Positions 44,883-53,680 of a DNA stretch of 64,000 nt are shown piece after piece. Below the pieces are notes generated by a model. It was not told where the DNA came from, ran no database searches, and saw only the letters and a program-made list of their open reading frames with translations. Within the stretch, counting starts at the first letter, position 1. Each line of letters begins with the position of its first letter. The stretch is from JAMZMI01 sp049115715 (lineage in GTDB: Bacteria; Bacteroidota; Bacteroidia; Cytophagales; Cyclobacteriaceae), in NCBI GenBank assembly GCA_049115715.1, contig JAGDZQ010000008.1:14159-78158 (forward strand), read 5' to 3'. Made by a program: the position numbers and the translations under genes.

Positions 44883-45392
44883 ATGAAAGGAATAGTGTTT
44901 TTAGCTGCATTTCTACTTATTGCCATAAGTGGGAATGCTCAGCAGTATGAGCAGTCTGGTGGTATCAGAATGGGGCATACGTCAGGGTTAACCTACAAGA
45001 AATTTATACATAAGGAAGAGGCTGTTGAGTTTCTGCTCAGTGGACGAAAAAACGGGATTCAGGTGACTGGAGTTTATACTTTTCACAAGCCAATGGAGGT
45101 TTCGTTTAATGAAAATTTCTATGTCTACTATGGTGTGGGTGTGCACGTAGGGTATGAAAAGTACAATAATCTTAGAAAGATTGCTACGTCATTTGATCCA
45201 CCACGTTTTGAGCAGGAAGAGGACAACTATATAGTAATGGGAGCGGACGCCATATTGGGAATAGAGTACCGATGGCTCAGTGTGCCGGTGACCGTAGGTT
45301 TTGATATTAAGCCCTATTTCAATTTTATTGGTATGAGGTATTCGCGAGTCAAGTTTTGGGATGCAGCCTTATCCGTCAAATACGTTTTCTGA
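44883..45392 (+). CDS. Small outer-membrane beta-barrel protein
   Basis: A 169-residue protein with a signal peptide (ending near GNAQQ) and alternating amphipathic strands ending in YVF, as expected for an eight-stranded outer-membrane barrel. Family not recognised. It follows the DUF4097-like gene by 4 bp and its stop overlaps the next ATG (TGATG), so it belongs to the ECF operon. Confidence 0.68.
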   Translation: MKGIVFLAAFLLIAISGNAQQYEQSGGIRMGHTSGLTYKKFIHKEEAVEFLLSGRKNGIQVTGVYTFHKPMEVSFNENFYVYYGVGVHVGYEKYNNLRKIATSFDPPRFEQEEDNYIVMGADAILGIEYRWLSVPVTVGFDIKPYFNFIGMRYSRVKFWDAALSVKYVF

Positions 45393-46042
45393 TGAAAAAA
45401 AAGTACTGCCTAGCCTTATTCGTATTTATTCCCACTCTGCTTTTTTCTCAAACGTATCTGGATACTCATGATCCCAAAAGTAAGGATGTGAAGTCTTTGC
45501 TTGGGAAGGATAATGAAATGGCTGGTTTTGGTGGGGTCGATGTGAAAATGTCAGAGATCAAGAATGACCGCACGTTGCTTATCGGCGGCTATGGAGGCAT
45601 GATCATCAATCGAAATTATCTGCTTGGAATTGGGGCGTATGGTCTGGCCAGTACCAATGACTTCCGAGGGAATCACCCTGGAAGTGTGGAGGAGCGGAAA
45701 CTCAACTTACACGGAGGATATGGAGGTGTTGTATTGGGCGCAACTTTGTTTACGCGTGAGGTTGTTCACCTGAGTTTTCCTATTCTTTTTGGGGGTGGTA
45801 CTATGGACGTGGTTGACAATAAATTTCTCGACGGGGTTACGGACTTTGAGGTCACGGTGGAGAAATCGGCTTTTTTTGTAATAGAACCCACCGCACAAAT
45901 TGAAATAAACATCACGAAACGGTTTAGAATAGCAGGAGGAGTTTCCTATCGATATATCACAGCATCAGGATTTAGAAATATTGAAGACTCGGAGCTATCC
46001 GGGCTGGCCTCCACGCTTTCGTTTCGATTTGGGAGGTATTGA
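45392..46042 (+). CDS. Putative outer-membrane or periplasmic beta protein
   Basis: A 216-residue secreted protein with signal peptide ending near LLFSQ and a glycine-rich beta pattern (GGYGGMIINRNYLLGIGAYG near 60) ending in RFGRY, compatible with a barrel. Family not recognised. The ATG at 45392 overlaps the preceding stop by one base. It ends the sigma-factor operon and is followed by a stem-loop at 46071-46087. Confidence 0.65.
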   Translation: MKKKYCLALFVFIPTLLFSQTYLDTHDPKSKDVKSLLGKDNEMAGFGGVDVKMSEIKNDRTLLIGGYGGMIINRNYLLGIGAYGLASTNDFRGNHPGSVEERKLNLHGGYGGVVLGATLFTREVVHLSFPILFGGGTMDVVDNKFLDGVTDFEVTVEKSAFFVIEPTAQIEINITKRFRIAGGVSYRYITASGFRNIEDSELSGLASTLSFRFGRY

Positions 46043-46070
46043 TTCCTAAAGCGGACAAGACATTCATGGT

Positions 46071-46087
46071 CTAGCAATAGTTGCTAG
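46071..46087 (+). other. Stem-loop after the ECF operon
   Basis: CTAGCAA (46071-46077), loop TAG, TTGCTAG (46081-46087) form a perfect 7-bp stem 29 bp after the last stop. There is no T-run, so its role as terminator is uncertain. Confidence 0.45.
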
Positions 46088-46163
46088 TCTAATTACGCTT
46101 TATATGATATATTGAAGGTGAGTGTGCAGAGATAATTTTGTGCGGTTGTTTATAAAGTTAGTG

Positions 46164-47015
46164 ATGAGTAAAGAAAAATTCTGTTTTGTGATAATGCCTA
46201 TAAGTGATCACTTTGATTATAAAGAAGGACATTTTTCAAGAGTATATGAGCACTTGATTTTTCCAGCCTGCGAAAGAGCTGGGTTTATTTCAATTCGAGC
46301 CGATGACATTTTGAACACAAATTACATAGCTATAGATATTATTAAAAGGATTATCGAATCTGATATGGTTATGTGTGATTTGAGCTCTCAAAACCCAAAT
46401 GTCCTTTATGAACTCGGAATTAGGCAAGCATTTAATAAGCCAGTTGCACTTATCAAAGATCGAAAGACGAAGCGCACTTTCGATATACAAGGTTTCCGTG
46501 ATTTAGAGTATGACGAAAATTTAAGGGTTGATAATGTTCAAGAAGATATCGATGCACTAGCAGAAGTTATCAAGTCTACATATGAGAACGATGGTGAAAC
46601 TATAAATTCACTAATATCAATATTGAGCATCAGTCCAGCTAAAATTGATAAGTCAACAGAAATATCCAAGGATACTGAACTCATCCTAAATTCATTGTCC
46701 AATCTAGAAAAAAGGATTGGTTCTTTGGAGGACAATAAGTCAATATCTTCCCACGAAGCTAAAGTGATTGAACCGTATAAATTTTATGGTGGAGGTTCTG
46801 CCGTCCTTATTGATAAAAGTGTCGGTGAAAAACTTACGATAAATGAACTGAGTAAATTAAAAAAAGGAGACTTAGTTTATCATTCAAAATTTGGGATTGG
46901 GGAGTTTGAAAAGTTCGATGGAGTAGCAAACAATAGAAAGGGCATATTTACATTTTCGGGTATCGGCAGAAGAACTCTTCTGTTAGGTTTTGCTCAATTA
47001 AGGAGGTTAGAGTAG
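46164..47015 (+). CDS. Deoxyribosyltransferase-like protein with UvrD-type Tudor tail
   Basis: A 283-residue protein in two parts. Residues 5-140 form a nucleoside 2-deoxyribosyltransferase-like Rossmann domain of the type that begins FVIMP: FCFVIMPISD (6-15), RADDI (45-49), DMVMCDLSSQNPNVLYELGI (67-86, with Glu83) and a C-terminal FDIQGFRDLEYD. Similar domains occur as nucleotide-targeting effectors in immune systems. After a linker (141-225) comes KKGDLVYHSKFGIGEFEKF...GIFTFSGIGRRTLLLGFAQL (233-279), closely resembling the Tudor-like C-terminal domain of UvrD/PcrA, which contacts RNA polymerase. The combination is new to me. ATG 46164 is preferred to the start at 46122. It borders a broken insertion sequence. 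Confidence 0.72.
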   Translation: MSKEKFCFVIMPISDHFDYKEGHFSRVYEHLIFPACERAGFISIRADDILNTNYIAIDIIKRIIESDMVMCDLSSQNPNVLYELGIRQAFNKPVALIKDRKTKRTFDIQGFRDLEYDENLRVDNVQEDIDALAEVIKSTYENDGETINSLISILSISPAKIDKSTEISKDTELILNSLSNLEKRIGSLEDNKSISSHEAKVIEPYKFYGGGSAVLIDKSVGEKLTINELSKLKKGDLVYHSKFGIGEFEKFDGVANNRKGIFTFSGIGRRTLLLGFAQLRRLE

Positions 47016-47195
47016 CTAACAGACATGAACATCCATAAGATAAATGAGCCGTTGGCAAAGGCTGGTGGAACTGGATACTTTAAATATATTAGAAAACGGT
47101 AAGCTTATCGGTTTATCTAGAGCTTGGATTTCCAAAATTCAGATTCCTATTTTATGGAATCCTTTAAATTTCAGTATCCTTATTAAAAACAATAG

Positions 47196-48174
47196 AGGTT
47201 ATCACGGTTGATTGATTAGGTCATGAAGTTTGGTTGACCTAAGCTTGTTTTACTGCTGTGAAACAAAATAAAAACGTACCTAGGTCAACCGAGGGTAAAC
47301 TTAGGTCGCTGCTGAGTCTTAATCAAACAGAGTATGATGATTTACTTTCTGTTTTTGACCCTTTGATTACTAAAAAGCTGTCTTATTATACTTTGAAAGG
47401 TCAGATTCGTCTATTCCCTCTCGAAACAGAATCTCCATTGAGCAGCTTGTATGGCAGTAAGGCTAAACTTGACTTTATCTTGATGTACCTCAAAGAGAAT
47501 CCCAATCAATGTTACCATGGGTTCATATTCGACATTTGTCAGAATAAAGTCAGTGAATGGGGCAGCTACCTCTTACCTGTTTTGGAAGAAACGTCAAACA
47601 AAATGAAAGTAATGCCCCAAAGCGGTTATTGTTAAGAACAAACCGACCGTGAGGGTGATTACTTATTGGTAGATGTAACTGAAAGAGAAGTGGTTGGAGA
47701 TACTGACCCTGGTAACCAAAAAGAGTTTACAGTGGCAAGAAGAAACGGCATACGATTAAAAATCTAGCCATAACTGATCAACATGCTTACATTGAGTTCA
47801 TCAGTCAGTCTAATATGGGATCAGTACATGACAAGACTATCTGGGATGAACTTGACCTCAAGTTGAGTGATCATAATCTTTTGGCTGATTTAGGTTTTGT
47901 TGGAATAGAAAAGAGTTGCCCGAATGCAATTTTGCCATTTAAAAAGCCTCGGGGGAAAGAATTGACTGAATTACAAAAGCGGGTCAATAAAGCCATTGGA
48001 TCAGCGAGAATAAGGATTGAACATGCTTTTAGTGGAGTAAAGAGGCTCAAGATCATTAGAAATAAAATCAGACTCGAAACTTATCAGGTCAGAGACCGAG
48101 TATTCAAAATAGCAGTAGCTCTGCACAATCTCAGAGTCAGCTATAGAGTCATACTAAATCAACCGTGATAACCT
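47196..48174 (+). mobile_element. Insertion sequence (IS5-superfamily-like), decayed
   Basis: A 979-bp element bounded by perfect 18-bp inverted repeats, AGGTTATCACGGTTGATT at 47196-47213 and AATCAACCGTGATAACCT at 48157-48174. The single transposase gene inside is broken by a nonsense codon and a frameshift, so it cannot move by itself. Intact ends mean it could still be mobilised by a related transposase. No target duplication could be assigned with confidence. It separates the effector-like gene at 46164 from ridA, which starts 8 bp after the right end. Confidence 0.85.
47258..48168 (+). pseudogene. DDE transposase (interrupted)
   Basis: A DDE_Tnp_4-type transposase. The first part (47258-47635, GTG start) contains the N-terminal helix-turn-helix domain. 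A TAA at 47633-47635 stops it, but the same frame continues with EQTDREGDYLLVDVTEREVV, carrying the first catalytic Asp. A frameshift near 47735 is needed to reach YSGKKKRHTIKNLAIT and the rest, with the second Asp in LADLGFVG and the Glu in RIEHAFSGVKR. So at least two inactivating lesions. The ATG at 47815 is an internal codon, not a gene start. Confidence 0.85.
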
Positions 48175-48181
48175 TTAATTT

Positions 48182-48577
48182 ATGAGCAGTAAAAAATATA
48201 TAACACGAGGTGAGGGACTTCCCAATTGGTCTAATCCAATCAGCCATGCTGTAGTTGTAAATAATATGTGTTTTGTGAGCGGGCAATTATCCGTGAACAT
48301 CGATGGTAAGTATGTCTCAGGAACAGTAATGGAAGAAGGGGAATTGGCATTCTCAAATTTTTTTTCTGCCTTAAAGCATGCTGAATTTGAAAAGGAGGAT
48401 GTTGTTTTTGTTGACATTGCTTTCGATAACCTGAAGGATCTACCCGAAATAAATAAGTTATTTATGGAATTATTTCCTGAAAATAAACGACCCGCAAGAA
48501 CAATATATCAAGCGGAAGCTCTGCCATTTGGCGGAAAAATCAAAATTACTGGAACAGCAGTTAAGGATTTGAACTAA
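48182..48577 (+). CDS. RidA-family enamine/imine deaminase
   Basis: A 131-residue RidA/YjgF/UK114 protein. Conserved Arg in KRPARTIYQAEALPFGG (near residue 101) and the N-terminal PISHAVVVNNMCFVSGQLS fit the family. RidA proteins hydrolyse reactive enamine/imine intermediates from PLP enzymes. The gene starts 8 bp after the right end of the broken insertion sequence, so its native promoter may have been displaced. Confidence 0.88.
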   Translation: MSSKKYITRGEGLPNWSNPISHAVVVNNMCFVSGQLSVNIDGKYVSGTVMEEGELAFSNFFSALKHAEFEKEDVVFVDIAFDNLKDLPEINKLFMELFPENKRPARTIYQAEALPFGGKIKITGTAVKDLN

Positions 48578-48763
48578 AGCGGTTCAACCCATTGCTTGCA
48601 TCATTCAAAAAAAGATATTAGATTAAATTGCGAGTTTCTCACAGATAGATGCACCAATGGAGAGCCTGAGTACACCACAAAAATCATTGATCTCTCTGAA
48701 AGTGACGCACGCTTTCCTTTAACCAGTTCTTTCAATTATTCATTTATAAAAACTAGAATTAAA

Positions 48764-49249
48764 ATGCTTAAGAAACAAAATTCAAGAACACACAGATTGA
48801 TCGAGTCCTTAGCCGTAATTACTAGCCTTTTGTTTGGATTCATTATTTTTAGTTCGTTCGGCGAAACCAGTGAATTAATTAACTCTGAATACAACTTTAG
48901 AGGTACCATTGAAATTCCATCCAAAATTGAAAAGAACGGGTACCAAGCTAAGATTAACAGAGCTAGAATCCATTTGGACATTAATCCAGAAACTAGTGAA
49001 ATAACAAAATGGAAAATTTCCTTTGCCAACATCAATTGCACTTCATCGGGTGAATTGATATTCAAGGGCAATGATGTTTCTTTCCTTTATCCCGAACCAT
49101 TAGTGATCGTTGGTTCAAAAGTAAATTCGGAAAACTTGATAGGTCAATTGTCTAACAAGAATCAAATGGAGGGATCATTGAATCTCAATATTGACTATTA
49201 TGGCAAGGTGATAAATTTAGGAACTTGGAACTGGAAGGCCAGAAATTAA
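48764..49249 (+). CDS. Hypothetical membrane-anchored or secreted protein (161 aa)
   Basis: I do not recognise this protein. From ATG 48764 it has a positive N-terminus and a hydrophobic segment (about 13-34), then a beta-rich domain (about 45-161). The general layout suggests a periplasmic domain with an N-terminal anchor. The longer open frame from 48596 would add 56 residues in front of the hydrophobic segment and is less likely. Confidence 0.55.
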   Translation: MLKKQNSRTHRLIESLAVITSLLFGFIIFSSFGETSELINSEYNFRGTIEIPSKIEKNGYQAKINRARIHLDINPETSEITKWKISFANINCTSSGELIFKGNDVSFLYPEPLVIVGSKVNSENLIGQLSNKNQMEGSLNLNIDYYGKVINLGTWNWKARN

Positions 49250-49607
49250 TGTATGAATAAGCAAATACAAAAATGAATCAAAGAACACTTTAAACCTCTC
49301 ACTAACTCTTTCATTTACAGATTGCAACCTTTGGGCAAGAAGTCAACAATTTTGAAGGTAATTGACCTTCTTTGAACTTCAAGTAAATCGTCTAAGAAAC
49401 GGAAAGTTCATTGACTTTACGGCCGGCCATTCGACTACTGTTACTGGAGCAATGAAATGGATACAATCAAACCTCAATATCCGAAAAACATATTGGAGTG
49501 GTCAACTAAGAAAAACGTTTGAACGAACTAATAAAAAAAACTCTTAAAAGGGATTGACATTGTGCAACTTAAAAAGAGTGAAAAAACATTGTTTCCCAAG
49601 CATTTGA
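49250..49607. other. Gene-free stretch
   Basis: 358 bp without a supported gene. A 61-codon plus-strand frame (49362-49547) has no recognisable start context, signal or family resemblance. No repeat or strong hairpin seen. Confidence 0.55.
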
Positions 49608-50729
49608 TCACAACTTGAAATTATCCAGAAAATCTTCCGAGTAGCCAACATTGACAGTTTCAATGATTCCTTCTTCATTAACCAAGAAAAAGGTTGGGTA
49701 TCCGTTTACACCATAGTTTTCTGCGATTTCCTTAGCATCAGTTAAAATGGGAAAAGGGATTTCAGATTTCATTAAATAGCCTTCCATTTTCTTCTTGCTA
49801 TCTATTGGATTAATGTACAACCAAGAGACTTGATCATTAATTTTAAAATTATCTTGATTGATATAATCCAATGCCAGTTTGCAATAACCGCAACCTATTG
49901 TTGAGAAATCCAGGAGAACCTTCCTCCCCTTTAGATTTGAAAGTTTCATACTGTCTCCGTTCATATCTGTTAAGCTGAAATCTGGGGCTTTATCTCCCGC
50001 AGCTAAGGTTTTGAGTGGTTTCCTCTCACCATATGTCGTAACATAATTTTCAGGATCAATGTATGAAAGTTGCCTTGATTCTGACTGTAAATTATAATCG
50101 TAAAAAACCTTCGAGATTCGTTGACTGACAGACCCATCTTCTGCATAAGCTATCCTTTCAAATCTACCAATCAACGCTGTTTCTTTATCGATATATATGT
50201 GCCGTTCTACGTATATCTTTCTCCCGTTCATTATGGTATCCATCTCAACTTGAAGATAGGATGCGTAAGAAACTTGCTCTAAGGTTGTATCCTTTAACCT
50301 CTTCCAATCTTGAACTAACAGATTAATAGGAGACCATTCTATACTTATGTTCTTGACTCTACTTTCAAATTGTTGCCTATTTTCTGTCCGAAGCTGTGTA
50401 ATTACTCTAATTAAACTATCGGCATGTTCAGTGATTCTATAATCGCCATTTAAGAATGATTGATCTGATCTCTCGCTAATCGATACGTAATCATAGCCTA
50501 GAAAATTTTGAGTGTTAACGGAAAATTCCATGTGCCCTTTGGTCGTATCCACCAATACACTTGGGTTGACTGGGTTGGGCCAGTATGATACTTCTTCAAA
50601 AGAAATAAAATTTGCTTCAGCTATCTTATTTTTTGCTTTGTCTAAAAGTGCTTGCTCTTGTTCGCAGGCGAATAGGGAAACTAATAAGCTGGCTAATAAA
50701 ATTGGAATTTTTGTATTTGATCTCATCAT
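49608..50729 (-). CDS. TlpA-like thioredoxin-fold lipoprotein
   Basis: A 373-residue lipoprotein (lipobox SLFAC, Cys22) with an N-terminal region of about 220 residues of no recognised family (beta-rich) and a C-terminal TlpA/AhpC-type thioredoxin domain (about 245-373). The redox motif is Cys280-Gly-Tyr-Cys283 and the cis-Pro region is GYPTFF with Pro345. It is probably a periplasmic disulfide reductase or oxidoreductase. No cytochrome c biogenesis genes are adjacent. Confidence 0.85.
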   Translation of the reverse strand: MMRSNTKIPILLASLLVSLFACEQEQALLDKAKNKIAEANFISFEEVSYWPNPVNPSVLVDTTKGHMEFSVNTQNFLGYDYVSISERSDQSFLNGDYRITEHADSLIRVITQLRTENRQQFESRVKNISIEWSPINLLVQDWKRLKDTTLEQVSYASYLQVEMDTIMNGRKIYVERHIYIDKETALIGRFERIAYAEDGSVSQRISKVFYDYNLQSESRQLSYIDPENYVTTYGERKPLKTLAAGDKAPDFSLTDMNGDSMKLSNLKGRKVLLDFSTIGCGYCKLALDYINQDNFKINDQVSWLYINPIDSKKKMEGYLMKSEIPFPILTDAKEIAENYGVNGYPTFFLVNEEGIIETVNVGYSEDFLDNFKL

Positions 50730-51612
50730 TACTTGCGGTTAAGCTATGAAAAAAATGAATAAACGGTATCGCACGAATCTCTCTTCAAATCTAGCTGGAT
50801 GGTATTAAATAAATAGTACATAGAAACTGGGCTGGCAACCCTTTGGGTATAAGTCATATTTAATGTAAATGGAATAGAAAACTTAAGATTAATATGAGTT
50901 AAGAACGAGAGTGTTCTTCCAACTACCGTGACCGGCTGGTTTTCGCAAACTTCTGACTAACAGTCTTGTAGCATTTGGTAATACTCAGCACTATCATCAA
51001 TGGTTACATCGCTACGAGCTTTTTTGAATATTTTAACTTGAGCTTGACTTCTAATTATATAAAAACTTCATTCGAGGTTTAGAGAAGGATAGCTGAAGGA
51101 ATCTTTGAGATCATAGGACTATCACGTCTTTTTATCAAAATTTAAAAGCCAAAAAATACATCGTGACGCTTAAAGGTTTTTGATGGCCTTTTTCAATGAT
51201 TTATGGAGCTAGCTCCGATTATTGCTAAATATTGCTCAAGGCACGACGCGTTCCAGATAGGAGCGGGAAATCCTTTTTGAGAGGTACGAACAAAAAGATT
51301 GAAGCGGATAGCTGGTAAAAACGCCCAAATTATTTGTCGAAAAGGACTCAACGAATGCTTGGTGATTTCGTCTGGGATCGTAATGCGAAGAAGGCTGACC
51401 CAAAAAGGCCAGCCTCCGAACTAACAACTCTACTTACTCGCTTTGAAGACTTTCGGAAGATGTCACATTGACAATATTTTATTAGGTAATGCTGTAAGAC
51501 AAAGCACGGCTAGCGAAAAGAAGCAAATAAGTGAAGAGAGATAGTACTTAGTCGAAAAACAGCGGGACTGTATTTGCGAAATTCATAAGAAGAACGCTCA
51601 AATTCACCTTGC
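50730..51612. other. 883-bp gene-free region
   Basis: No open frame with protein-like features on either strand. It contains the second copy of the structured intergenic element (51241-51330) and a short GGCTG/CAGCC hairpin around 51391-51413 (AAGGCTG...CCAGCC). The rest looks like decayed sequence, consistent with an accessory region; I cannot identify the original genes. Confidence 0.55.
51241..51330. repeat. Structured intergenic element, copy 2
   Basis: Running from GCACGACGCG to ACGCCCAAAT (51321-51330), with GATAGGAGCGGGAAATCC and GAAGCGGATAGC inside, it resembles copy 1 at 42502-42608: both have a GGAT/GATAGG-type start, a GGA(C/T)AGC core and the identical ACGCCCAAAT end. Copies differ substantially in between, so they are old or belong to different subtypes. 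Confidence 0.5.
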
Positions 51613-51894
51613 TTAGTCCACAACTTGTATTACCGTTCTGTTTTCAAGTTTTATTTTTTTACCCAGTTTTTCTACTTCCAAATAAAAGTTGTGCAGAGCG
51701 ATGGAGGATATATCCTGAACGGCCAGATCTTCCTTACCATCCCACTTGAGCTTGGATTCATCGTACTCGTTTTTGTTTTTTAATACATCGACGAATAGTT
51801 GCTTCACCGCCTCGGTATCATGGGTTGTGTTTACGTTTTCTTTCTCATAATTTGACATGCTATGAGTGACGCTTTTTTTGACTGTTATTTTCAT
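51613..51894 (-). CDS. Small hypothetical protein divergent from LysR gene
   Basis: A 93-residue protein (from ATG 51894, MKITVKKSVTHSMSN; a frame start at 51915 would add 7 residues) of unknown family. It is highly charged with no Cys, signal or membrane segment. The position, divergent from a LysR gene across an 84-bp gap with a palindrome, suggests it is the regulated target. Confidence 0.6.
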   Translation of the reverse strand: MKITVKKSVTHSMSNYEKENVNTTHDTEAVKQLFVDVLKNKNEYDESKLKWDGKEDLAVQDISSIALHNFYLEVEKLGKKIKLENRTVIQVVD

Positions 51895-51927
51895 GATGTT
51901 TTCTTTTGAGGACAAATATTGTAAGGA

Positions 51928-51964
51928 TTTTTCATATATTTATATTTATATATTTCATGAAAAA
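51928..51964. promoter_or_regulatory. Candidate LysR operator in divergent promoter
   Basis: TTTTTCAT (51928-51935) and ATGAAAAA (51957-51964) form an 8-bp inverted repeat separated by a very A/T-rich 21-bp core, located 14 bp before the LysR ATG and 33 bp before the divergent gene. LysR regulators bind such interrupted dyads in divergent promoters; the inference is by position. Confidence 0.4.
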
Positions 51965-51978
51965 CATAACTAACAATT

Positions 51979-52905
51979 ATGCATTACACACTGCATCAAC
52001 TCAAAATCTTTCTTTCTGTCCATAAAACAAAGAGTATCACCAAGGCGGCTGACGACATGCATCTGACTCAACCAGCGATTTCTATTCAACTTAAAAAGCT
52101 TCAGGATCAATTTGAAATTCCACTTACGGAGGTTATTGGCAGACAACTACATATTACTGATTTTGGACATAAAATTGCCGAAATAAGTACCCGGATTCTT
52201 AATGAAGCGGATGGCATCAAAAACATGCTCAATGAATACAAGGGGTTACTTGTAGGAGATTTGAAAATTTCGGTGGTCTCAACTGGTAAGTATGTGATGC
52301 CGTATTTTCTCAATGGGTTCATCTCGAAGCATCCTGGTGTAAATGTTTCGGTTGATGTGACGAACAGGGCAAAGGTGATCGAAAGTCTCTCAAAAAATGA
52401 GTCTGACTTTTCTCTGGTCTCTGTACTGCCGGAGAATATCCCTATCAAAAGGATAGAACTGATGAGCAACAAGATCTACCTCGTTTCTTCTGCTGAAAAT
52501 CAGCCTGCAAAGGCAAAACTGAAGTTTAAGGATCTTCACAATCTGCCTATCATATATCGGGAGCAGGGTTCGGCGACTAGGGCAGCCATGGAAAAGTATA
52601 TTACGACTAATGAAATACCTGTCAGGAAAAGACTGGAATTGGTAAGCAACGAGGCTGTGAAACAGGCTGTAAAAGCTGGTCTGGGCTACTCGATTATGCC
52701 GTTGATCGGATTGAAAAATGAACTGCATATGAAAGAAATGATGATTATACCTACCGAAGGTCTTCCTATCATCACATCGTGGAATTTGATTTATAATCGC
52801 GACAAGCGACTGTCTCCTGCTGCAAATGCGCTACTCGAATATATCAATGAGGCTAAGGATCAGATTATGGAAAAGTATTTTAATTGGACGGAAGGGGTAG
52901 GTTAA
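51979..52905 (+). CDS. LysR-family transcriptional regulator
   Basis: A 308-residue LysR regulator: N-terminal winged helix-turn-helix (about 2-60; KSITKAADDMHLTQPAISIQ) and a C-terminal periplasmic-binding-like co-inducer domain (about 90-300). No ligand can be inferred. It is divergent from the 93-residue gene at 51613-51894 with a candidate operator between them. Confidence 0.93.
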   Translation: MHYTLHQLKIFLSVHKTKSITKAADDMHLTQPAISIQLKKLQDQFEIPLTEVIGRQLHITDFGHKIAEISTRILNEADGIKNMLNEYKGLLVGDLKISVVSTGKYVMPYFLNGFISKHPGVNVSVDVTNRAKVIESLSKNESDFSLVSVLPENIPIKRIELMSNKIYLVSSAENQPAKAKLKFKDLHNLPIIYREQGSATRAAMEKYITTNEIPVRKRLELVSNEAVKQAVKAGLGYSIMPLIGLKNELHMKEMMIIPTEGLPIITSWNLIYNRDKRLSPAANALLEYINEAKDQIMEKYFNWTEGVG

Positions 52906-53005
52906 GCATCACCAGAAATTAGTCGTGAAGTCTTAAAAAAGGTTCCAAAATTTTGCAAGTTTCTTGGATTAAATCCGTTTCGAACGAAGAATAAACTAAC
53001 ACTCA

Positions 53006-53680
53006 ATGAAAAATATAATAGCCGCACTTCTTCTATTTCCTCTCCTTGCACACGCTCAAGAAGAGCTCAAAGTGTCTCCTGATGAAAGAACGCTGGAGGT
53101 TCAATTCACCCCGTTTGGAAGTAATCCTATTAATATAAATGGCATTAGATTCAGAAAGTTTAAAGATGAGACAAGTGCTTTTCGGCTGAATGTTTTCTTG
53201 GGGTTAGATTCTGACAGTAATATCAAACAACAAAAAGATGATGAAAATAACAGGCTGGAGCTAAATACGAGCAGCTCAGCCTTTTCTGTCAACATCAGAC
53301 CCGGGTTTGAGAGACATCTTCCCGGAACGGACAGACTGTCTCCATATTTTGGAGGTGAGTTAGATCTAGCTATACAGACCTCCTCCGAAGAAGAGGAATT
53401 CCAAAACACGACCAATGATAAATTCGAAACAACTCTGCGAAATCAAAACGGATTTTTTCGATTTGGAATCAATGCTATAGCAGGCATGGACTTTTATGTT
53501 GCCAAGAAACTCTACTTAGGGACAGAGTTTGGGTTTGGATTTAGTTACAACAAATTATTGAGCGTACAATTAGAAAGTGATGAGCAAGGTTTCACCGAAC
53601 CCGACCATCAAAAGCGTGGCGGTTCATTTAATCTTGGGCCAAATGTAAATGCTCAGATAAGGTTAGGGTATGCATTTTAG
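53006..53680 (+). CDS. Outer-membrane beta-barrel protein (224 aa)
   Basis: A protein with signal peptide (ending near LAHAQ) and a porin-like beta pattern ending in RLGYAF, typical of the PF13568/OmpW-like barrels of Bacteroidota. It overlaps the frameshifted lipoprotein gene by 11 bp (ATG 53670), so the two were made to be translated together. Confidence 0.75.
   Translation: MKNIIAALLLFPLLAHAQEELKVSPDERTLEVQFTPFGSNPININGIRFRKFKDETSAFRLNVFLGLDSDSNIKQQKDDENNRLELNTSSSAFSVNIRPGFERHLPGTDRLSPYFGGELDLAIQTSSEEEEFQNTTNDKFETTLRNQNGFFRFGINAIAGMDFYVAKKLYLGTEFGFGFSYNKLLSVQLESDEQGFTEPDHQKRGGSFNLGPNVNAQIRLGYAF

Noticed and set aside
47815..48168. Separate transposase gene starting at 47815
   Set aside because: It is the C-terminal part of the interrupted transposase; the reading can be followed upstream to 47735 without an independent start.
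49362..49547. 61-codon plus-strand frame
   Set aside because: No recognisable protein features, no neighbours in the same unit; treated as chance.
51236..51427. 63-codon minus-strand frame
   Set aside because: Antisense to the structured element copy 2; no start context or similarity.
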